From NCBI GenBank assembly GCA_003485885.1, contig DNHM01000116.1, positions 1-7,277 on the forward strand: 7,277 nt of DNA. The letters are read 5' to 3'. Source of the DNA: Acidimicrobiaceae bacterium (GTDB lineage Bacteria > Actinomycetota > Acidimicrobiia > Acidimicrobiales > UBA10347). The translations under genes were made by a program, and so were the position numbers. Below, in pieces: positions 1 to 4,866 of this stretch. The notes beneath the pieces were generated by a model. The model was not told the origin of the DNA. It made no database searches and saw only the letters and a list, made by a program, of their open reading frames with translations. Every line of letters starts with the position of its first letter. The first letter of the stretch is position 1.

Positions 1-446
1 GTGTGGTCGTTGGTCTTTGGTCGTTTAAAAACGTGCTGGATCTTGCCAGCTTCGTCGATCAAGAATGTGGTGCGCTGCAGGCCCATGTAGGTTTTGCCGT
101 AGTTCTGCTTCTCGCCCCACACGCCGTACTTGTCGATGACCTTGTGGTCAGGGTCAGCGATGAGCGGAAACGGGAGTTCGTGTTTCGTGGCGAACTTCTC
201 ATGGCTGGCATTGTCGTCAGGTGACACACCAATGACCGCGATACCTGCGGTGGTCAGGCCATCGATGTTGTCGCGAAGGTTGCAGGCTTGTTTAGTGCAG
301 CCAGGCGTGGCGTCCTTCGGGTAGAAGTAGAGCACCACCTTGGTGCCCTTGTAGTCGGTGAGCTTGACCTTCTGACCTTCGAACGTGGTGGCCGAAAAGG
401 CCGGGGCCTTCGCTCCTGCCTCGAGGGGCTCTGGTTTAGCGGCCAT
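1..446 (-). CDS. bcp: Bcp/PrxQ-type thioredoxin-dependent peroxiredoxin, 3' end outside window
   Basis: This gene encodes a cytoplasmic thiol peroxidase that reduces hydrogen peroxide and organic hydroperoxides, normally recycled by thioredoxin. The reverse strand reads from ATG at 446 through 148 complete codons to the window edge. Homologues are usually about 150-160 residues, so only the last few are missing. The active-site pattern PxxxTxxC is present (P43, T47, C50), inside the string TPGCTKQAC. C50 is the peroxidatic cysteine, and C55, five residues on, is the resolving cysteine position typical of atypical 2-Cys Bcp proteins. The conserved arginine of the catalytic pocket fits R125 in GLQRTTFLID. 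The start is supported by a purine-rich AGGAA about 7 bases upstream. The N-terminus has no signal peptide. It is divergently transcribed from the ABC transporter operon, with a 16-bp palindrome 15 bases upstream of the start codon. Family assignment is firm; the physiological substrate is not shown. Confidence 0.95.
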   Translation of the reverse strand, partial: MAAKPEPLEAGAKAPAFSATTFEGQKVKLTDYKGTKVVLYFYPKDATPGCTKQACNLRDNIDGLTTAGIAVIGVSPDDNASHEKFATKHELPFPLIADPDHKVIDKYGVWGEKQNYGKTYMGLQRTTFLIDEAGKIQHVFKRPKTNDH

Positions 447-461
447 AGTCGTGTTCCTGAC

Positions 462-477
462 TCAGGGATATCCCTGA
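462..477. promoter_or_regulatory. Perfect 16-bp palindrome upstream of the peroxiredoxin gene, candidate operator
   Basis: TCAGGGATATCCCTGA is an uninterrupted, perfect 16-bp palindrome. It ends 15 bases before the peroxiredoxin start codon, in the leader or promoter of that gene. A palindrome this long is expected by chance about 0.1 times in a window of this size, and far less often in this 188-base intergenic stretch. The placement suits a repressor binding site such as one for a homodimeric MarR- or TetR-like protein. No known consensus was recognised, so the regulator is unknown. It could also be a chance palindrome. Confidence 0.4.
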
Positions 478-501
478 TGGCGTCGATGTGCTGGCCGTGC
501 G

Positions 502-532
502 ATGGTAGGCCCCGTCCGATACGTCCAGCCAA
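502..532 (-). promoter_or_regulatory. Weak candidate promoter for the peroxiredoxin gene
   Basis: On the minus strand, TTGGCT (532-527) is followed after 19 bases by TACCAT (507-502), resembling a loose -35/-10 pair of a housekeeping sigma factor. Transcription would start near 495. That would give a leader of about 50 bases containing the 462-477 palindrome. The spacing is long and the match is only moderate, so this is a suggestion, not a call. Confidence 0.2.
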
Positions 533-559
533 CTGACGCAAACCAAGAAGTGACCCATT

Positions 560-576
560 TGGCTACCAACTAGCCA
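560..576. promoter_or_regulatory. Inverted repeat TGGCTA-N5-TAGCCA, candidate operator upstream of the ABC operon
   Basis: Two perfect 6-bp arms (560-565 and 571-576) flank a 5-base spacer. The site lies about 58 bases before the ATPase start codon, in the expected promoter region. It is followed 6 bases later by a second dyad with a closely similar half-site. About one such small repeat could occur by chance in this intergenic region, so the argument rests on the pair. Confidence 0.3.
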
Positions 577-582
577 TCTCAT

Positions 583-600
583 TGCCTAGCGTCATAGGCA
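583..600. promoter_or_regulatory. Inverted repeat TGCCTA-N6-TAGGCA, candidate operator upstream of the ABC operon
   Basis: Two perfect 6-bp arms (583-588 and 595-600) flank a 6-base spacer, ending 34 bases before the ATPase start codon. The half-site TGCCTA differs from the neighbouring dyad's TGGCTA by one base. The two centres are about 23-24 bases apart, roughly two helical turns, as expected for two dimers bound side by side. A TTGCCT at 582-587 overlapping this dyad could serve as a -35 element, but no good -10 follows it. Confidence 0.3.
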
Positions 601-634
601 CGCCACGATTACCAAGCCTGCGAGAGAAACCATA

Positions 635-1381
635 ATGAGCCAAGACACCATGACCGGTGCCGTCGTCGCATCTGCAACCAATGTCATGAAGATCTACGGA
701 TCTGGTGAAACCGAGGTCCGTGCACTCGACGGACTTAACGCCGAGTTCCGGCGCGGACAGTTCTCCGCAGTAATGGGACCCTCAGGGTCAGGGAAATCCA
801 CCCTGATGCACGTCATGGCAGGCCTGGACCGGGCGACGAGTGGCGACGTGGTCGTTGGTGGTGTCGATCTATCCACGCTCAGCGAAAAGAAGCTGACACT
901 TCTGCGGCGAGACCGCATCGGATTCGTGTTCCAGGCGTACAACCTGGTGCCCACACTTTCGGCAGAAGAAAACATGGTGCTTCCTCTCGAGTTGGCGGGC
1001 CGTAAACCCGACCCTGAATGGTTCAACCAGGTTGTCACCGCGGTCGGCCTCGGGGACCGTCTCGATCACCGGCCCAACGAACTGTCCGGCGGCCAGCAAC
1101 AACGTGTTGCCGTGGCTCGTGCCCTCGTTGGTCAGCCCGACATCATCTTCGCCGACGAACCGACCGGCAACCTGGACAGCAAGACCGGTCACGAGATCCT
1201 TGCCTTCCTGAGGACTGCGGTACGCGAGCTTGGCCAGACCGTCGTCATGGTGACCCACGATCCCCTCGGCGCCAGCTACACCGACCGGGCGATCTTCTTG
1301 GAAGACGGCAAGATCACGTCGGAGATGGTCGACCCAAACGCCGACGACATCTACAATTACATGCGCTCGCTGGGCGCCTGA
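635..1381 (+). CDS. ABC transporter ATPase, LolD/MacB class
   Basis: This is the cytoplasmic ATP-hydrolysing subunit that drives the FtsX/MacB-type permease encoded directly downstream. At 248 residues it is a single nucleotide-binding domain of normal length. All motifs are intact: Walker A GPSGSGKST (48-56), Q-loop glutamine Q100, signature LSGGQQQR (150-157), Walker B IIFADEP with catalytic E175, D-loop GNLD (178-181) and switch histidine H208. The string DEPTGNLDSKTG is characteristic of the MacB/LolD/FtsE branch. The start at 635 has only a weak ribosome-binding sequence (GAGAG, 8 bases upstream). An in-frame ATG at 650 is an alternative that would shorten the protein by five residues. 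The stop is 9 bases before the permease start, so the two genes form an operon. Two small inverted repeats upstream may be its operators. The class is certain; the substrate cannot be read from the ATPase. Confidence 0.96.
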   Translation: MSQDTMTGAVVASATNVMKIYGSGETEVRALDGLNAEFRRGQFSAVMGPSGSGKSTLMHVMAGLDRATSGDVVVGGVDLSTLSEKKLTLLRRDRIGFVFQAYNLVPTLSAEENMVLPLELAGRKPDPEWFNQVVTAVGLGDRLDHRPNELSGGQQQRVAVARALVGQPDIIFADEPTGNLDSKTGHEILAFLRTAVRELGQTVVMVTHDPLGASYTDRAIFLEDGKITSEMVDPNADDIYNYMRSLGA

Positions 1382-1384
1382 GGA
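1380..1384 (+). promoter_or_regulatory. Ribosome-binding site of the permease overlapping the ATPase stop codon
   Basis: GAGGA begins inside the ATPase TGA stop and lies 6 bases before the permease ATG at 1391. A ribosome terminating on the ATPase would sit on this site, so translation of the two subunits is probably coupled. It also settles the permease start. Confidence 0.7.
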
Positions 1385-1390
1385 CGAACG

Positions 1391-3949
1391 ATGATCTCCA
1401 AACTCGTTCGCCGCAATATTGCGGCTACCAAAGGACGGCTGCTCCTTATGCTGCTGTCCATCGTTCTCGGCGTGTCGTTCGTCAGCGGCTCCTTTCTGCT
1501 CGCCGACAGCCTGCGCGCCATTTTCAGCGACATCACCGCAACCGCCTTTTCGGGCATAGATGCCCAAGTGCGAGGTGTCGAAGGCGACCTCTCGACGGGC
1601 GAAGAGGCCATTCGGATCTCTGAGGACATCTTCGACACGGTTGCCGCCCTGCCCGAGGTCGAATATGCAGAGGCCGGTCTGGCTGCGTTCTTCCAGGTCT
1701 ACACCGTTGGCGCCGACGGCGAGGTAAACCGACCCCAGGGCCCACCAGTGTTCGCCAATTCGTGGGGTGGCCCCTCGGTTGCTTCATCGTTCGCGTTGCG
1801 CGACGGACAGGCTCCCTCTGGGAATCAGGTCGCGATTGACGCGACACAGGCTGAGACCGAGGGTCTCGCCGTGGGTGATCAGGTCCAGGTCTCCGGACCA
1901 GGGATCGATGAACTGCTCGACATGGAAGTGTCAGGCATCGTGAGCTTCGGCGACTCCGACGCTCTTGCCGGTGCCTACTTCAACCTTTTTGACCTCTCAA
2001 CAATGCAGACACTCATGGGATCACCAGGTGAGATCGATGGTGTCATCGTGAATGGTCAAAATGACATCAGCAATGCTGAACTGCTGCGCGCTGTGCAAGC
2101 CGCACTCGGCGACGACGCGACGCTCGAAGTTGTCAGCGGCACAACCTTGATCGATGAGCAGAGCGGTGAATTCAACGAGTTCATCGACATCTTTGGCAAC
2201 GTGCTACTTGGGTTTGCTTTGGTGGTCTTGTTCGTTTCGATCTTCATCATTTACAACACGTTTGCGATCCTGATCAGTCAGCGCATCCGGCAGTTTGGGC
2301 TTCTTCGGTCCATTGGAGCGACGGGACAACAGCTCACCCGTATGGTCCTTATCGAAGCACTGATCATCGGCATCATCGCATCGATCATCGGGCTCTTCGG
2401 CGGCATCGGCATCGCGACGTTGCTCAAATACTTGTTCTCGCAGGGTGGCGGTGAATTCCCGGACGGACCGTTGCTCTTTAAGACCCGGACAATCATCATT
2501 GTCTTCCTCCTCGGTATCGGCGTGACTGTTGGCTCAGCGCTGCTGCCGTCATTTGTTGCTCAGCGGATCCCTGCTCTTGCTGCACTTCGTGATGGAGCGG
2601 CCGCCACCACCGAAGGGTCGCGCCACCGTCGCGTTCTGTTCGGTGGAATTGTGTTTACGCTCGGTGTTGCGCTGACCCTGTTTGGACTCTTCGCTTCACT
2701 CAGCACGGCTCCTCGGCTGGCACTACTCGGGTTCGGCGCAGCACTCCTCTTCGTCGGTGTTGCAATGTTGAGCGTCCTGTTCGCATCTGCCGTGACTCGG
2801 TTCTTGGGGGCTCCAGTCGAGATGGCTCGCGGGCTGAATGGGCGCCTCGCACGCGACAACGCCAGTCGAAACCCTCAGCGCACGGCCGCCACTGCATCGG
2901 CGCTTATGATCGGTCTTGCGCTCATCACGGGCGTATTGGTGCTCACCCAGTCGCTCCGGGCCAGCTTCGACAAGATCCTCGACGAAACGGTTGCTGCCGA
3001 TCTGTTCATTTACGACGACAACCAGGGTTTCCCCTTCGACGGCGCAGCAGTCGCTCAACTCGCCGTCGCACCAGGCATCGATCAGGTAGCCGCGATCACA
3101 TCACTTAAAGTCGACATCGACGGTCAAGTCGAAAATGCAACTGGTTTCGACGTTGCGTCGACCGACCAAGTTCTGGACGCACAGTTGATCGGTGGCACCT
3201 ATGACACCGGCGAGAACGGGGTGCTGATCTACAGCGGCAAGGCCGACGAACTGAACCTGGCCATTGGCGCAAGCATCAACGTTCGATTCGAGGATGACTT
3301 TGCTGACGATTTCACAATCGTCGGGGTCTTCGACGACAACACCCTGTTCGGATCAGCGTGGATCTTCGATCGGGCCACGACGAGCCAGCACACGAACCTG
3401 GACACGGTCGAGTTCGTCGGTGCAACCTTCGAACCGGGCGCCGAACCTGCACTGGCGCAGATGGCAGCCGAAGACGCCGTCGCGAACTTTCCCCAGCTCA
3501 TCGTTCAGGACAACTCTGAGTTCAAGGAGACGCAGGAAGGTCAGATCAACTCTCTCCTTATCGTCGTCTTCGCTCTGCTGGGCCTCTGCATTGTGGTCGC
3601 CTTCATCGGCATCGTGAACACCATGGCCCTATCGATTCTCGAACGGACTCGCGAGATAGGACTGCTACGAGCGATTGGAACGTCACGCCGTCAGCTTCGT
3701 TCGATGGTGCGATGGGAAGCCATCATCGTCGGGGTCTTTGGGGCGCTCCTCGGCGTGGTACTCGGCATCATCATTGGATACGCAGCGGTCTCGGCTATCC
3801 CAGACAGCTTCATCAGCGTGGTCTCCATTCCCTGGGGCTGGGCCGGGATCTTTACGATCGTGGGCGGCGTCTTGGGCATGTTCGCAGCAGTGCTACCAGC
3901 TCGACGTGCCGCACGCATGAACGTGCTCGACGCAATCAGCACGGTATAA
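1391..3949 (+). CDS. FtsX/MacB-type ABC transporter permease with two membrane modules
   Basis: This is the membrane partner of the preceding ATPase. In order, the 852 residues show an N-terminal membrane helix (about 17-38), a large extracytoplasmic MacB-like domain (about 40-268), and an FtsX module of three helices (about 270-292, 318-348, 367-392). Then come two helices (about 415-436 and 442-466), a helix at about 498-520, a second extracytoplasmic domain (about 525-715), and a second FtsX module (about 720-748, 775-802, 815-838). The two FtsX modules are internal repeats: RQFGLLRSIGA near 300-310 matches REIGLLRAIGT near 754-764. This roughly ten-helix architecture is common in Actinobacteria, whereas Gram-negative MacB has four helices. 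The start is well set: GAGGA overlaps the ATPase stop 6 bases upstream of ATG. Members of this superfamily export lipids, peptides or drugs, or transmit force across the membrane. Which applies here is unknown. No membrane-fusion protein or two-component system gene is adjacent. Confidence 0.94.
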   Translation: MISKLVRRNIAATKGRLLLMLLSIVLGVSFVSGSFLLADSLRAIFSDITATAFSGIDAQVRGVEGDLSTGEEAIRISEDIFDTVAALPEVEYAEAGLAAFFQVYTVGADGEVNRPQGPPVFANSWGGPSVASSFALRDGQAPSGNQVAIDATQAETEGLAVGDQVQVSGPGIDELLDMEVSGIVSFGDSDALAGAYFNLFDLSTMQTLMGSPGEIDGVIVNGQNDISNAELLRAVQAALGDDATLEVVSGTTLIDEQSGEFNEFIDIFGNVLLGFALVVLFVSIFIIYNTFAILISQRIRQFGLLRSIGATGQQLTRMVLIEALIIGIIASIIGLFGGIGIATLLKYLFSQGGGEFPDGPLLFKTRTIIIVFLLGIGVTVGSALLPSFVAQRIPALAALRDGAAATTEGSRHRRVLFGGIVFTLGVALTLFGLFASLSTAPRLALLGFGAALLFVGVAMLSVLFASAVTRFLGAPVEMARGLNGRLARDNASRNPQRTAATASALMIGLALITGVLVLTQSLRASFDKILDETVAADLFIYDDNQGFPFDGAAVAQLAVAPGIDQVAAITSLKVDIDGQVENATGFDVASTDQVLDAQLIGGTYDTGENGVLIYSGKADELNLAIGASINVRFEDDFADDFTIVGVFDDNTLFGSAWIFDRATTSQHTNLDTVEFVGATFEPGAEPALAQMAAEDAVANFPQLIVQDNSEFKETQEGQINSLLIVVFALLGLCIVVAFIGIVNTMALSILERTREIGLLRAIGTSRRQLRSMVRWEAIIVGVFGALLGVVLGIIIGYAAVSAIPDSFISVVSIPWGWAGIFTIVGGVLGMFAAVLPARRAARMNVLDAISTV

Positions 3950-3975
3950 ATGCGCGTTTCACCGCTCCGCTTGGG

Positions 3976-3989
3976 CCGGCGTTCGCCGG
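3976..3989 (+). terminator. GC-rich hairpin after the permease, weak terminator candidate
   Basis: CCGGCG-TT-CGCCGG lies 26 bases after the permease stop. It forms a compact GC stem of five or six pairs with a minimal loop. No run of T follows, so it is not a classical intrinsic terminator. In high-GC actinobacteria such T-less stems sometimes act as terminators or protect 3' ends. A second, longer and imperfect stem (GGTGTTGGC at 4009-4017 with GCCAACCACC at 4031-4040) follows. Confidence 0.35.
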
Positions 3990-4008
3990 ACATGGTTGTG
4001 GGTAGGTC

Positions 4009-4040
4009 GGTGTTGGCTCGTCGGCATTTCGCCAACCACC
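4009..4040 (+). repeat. Imperfect inverted repeat downstream of the permease
   Basis: GGTGTTGGC (4009-4017) can pair with GCCAACCACC (4031-4040) as nine base pairs with one bulged base and a 13-base loop. Together with the hairpin at 3976-3989 it could form part of a structured transcript end. There is no T run and no match to a known RNA family that I recognise. Confidence 0.25.
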
Positions 4041-4308
4041 TGCTCCTCTCTGCGGCTGAACAGGGCTACGGGCCCCAGCATGAGCGAACTCTGTATCAAC
4101 AGCAGGCGTGCGGGCGATCTTGCGGCGGCCACGACCACGCGCCTGAAACGTCAGTCGAGGCAGCCGGTGCTACCGAAGATGTCGGCGATTGATCCGAACA
4201 TGGCAGCCACGTGCCAGCGTATTACCGACAATTTACACAATCGTGCGAAGCTGTGGCCACCCGAGCAATTGCGCAGCTCATCGGCATTTTAGAACTGGAG
4301 AACACCGC

Positions 4309-4866
4309 ATGACCGCCGAACTTCCTGATGTACGCCGAATCGTGACAGGGCACACTCCTGCAGGTGACGCCACGATTGTGAATGACGGTCCCCCTCTAGC
4401 CGAGGTTCGGAATCCGGCCCGACCAGGGTTTGTCCTTCGTAACCTCTGGCGCACCGACGAGACCCCAGCACCAGTCGACGCGCCTGACAGCATCGCTGAA
4501 CAGCAGGGCCTGTTGCCTCCGGCTGGGGGAACTGTTCTACGGGTGATCGACTTCCCACCTGACCCGACCGATCCCGAAGTTCATCGACAGCAACTCGAGA
4601 AGACGTTTCGGGCCACCTACCCAGACGCCGATCACACCGGCTCTGATCGAGAGCAGCCTCATCCCGGCATGCACAAGACCGAAACCGTCGACTATGCCAT
4701 CGTCCTGCATGGATCGATGATCGCCATCCTCGACGATTGTGAAACCGAGATGCAGGCCGGCGACATATTGATCCAGCGAGGGACGAACCACGCATGGAGT
4801 AACCGCTCGGGCAGCCCAGCCCGAATAGCGTTCGTGCTTGTCGATGGCAGCACGACGGCCGGGTGA
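4309..4866 (+). CDS. Single-domain cupin protein of unknown function, overlapping a molybdenum hydroxylase gene
   Basis: This 185-residue protein has a non-cupin N-terminal half and one C-terminal beta-barrel cupin domain (about 115-180), probably cytoplasmic since no signal peptide is seen. Motif 1 is HPGMHKTETVDYAIVLHG (118-135) and motif 2 is GDILIQRGTNHAWSN (151-165). Against the textbook pattern, H122 and H161 are kept, the second histidine is T124 and the usual glutamate is D128. To my knowledge the HxTxxxDY and QRGTNHAW strings recur in a set of uncharacterised cupins, so this looks like a subfamily trait, not decay. Metal binding is therefore uncertain. The frame is open upstream to 4189, but the ATG at 4309 is chosen because CTGGAG lies about 8 bases before it and the upstream residues look non-coding. 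The gene overlaps the start of the molybdenum hydroxylase gene, which suggests a shared small-molecule pathway. It could be an isomerase, a dioxygenase or a binding protein; the function is not established. Confidence 0.88.
   Translation: MTAELPDVRRIVTGHTPAGDATIVNDGPPLAEVRNPARPGFVLRNLWRTDETPAPVDAPDSIAEQQGLLPPAGGTVLRVIDFPPDPTDPEVHRQQLEKTFRATYPDADHTGSDREQPHPGMHKTETVDYAIVLHGSMIAILDDCETEMQAGDILIQRGTNHAWSNRSGSPARIAFVLVDGSTTAG

Larger units (their letters stand above)
3950..4308. other. 359-base stretch without a convincing intact gene, possible gene remnant
   Basis: The region separates the permease stop from the cupin start. Plus-strand open frames exist at 3950-4192 and 3996-4292. The first begins directly after the permease stop with no ribosome-binding site, both have unlikely compositions, and neither was recognised. 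Around 4078-4150 the peptides HERTLYQ in one frame and RAGDLAAATTTRLKRQ in the next frame together resemble the C-terminal part of a GntR-family FCD effector domain interrupted by a frameshift. That is a faint likeness only. From 4193 a frame stays open to a TGA at 4310-4312 that overlaps the cupin ATG, but it has no good start. The reading is a decayed regulator or plain leader DNA. No minus-strand gene was seen. Confidence 0.35.

Noticed and set aside
869..1567. Minus-strand open frame of 232 codons opposite the ABC ATPase
   Set aside because: It is the shadow of a gene with every ATPase motif intact, and the encoded sequence looks like no protein family.
3950..4192. 80-codon plus-strand frame starting directly after the permease stop
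   Set aside because: It has no separate ribosome-binding site and its composition is unlike its neighbours. It is mentioned only as part of the possible remnant.
4228..4246. AT-rich stretch with the direct repeat ACAAT-N4-ACAAT upstream of the cupin, considered as an operator or promoter
   Set aside because: The five-base repeat is too short to stand out, and no -35/-10 pair with sensible spacing could be placed on it.
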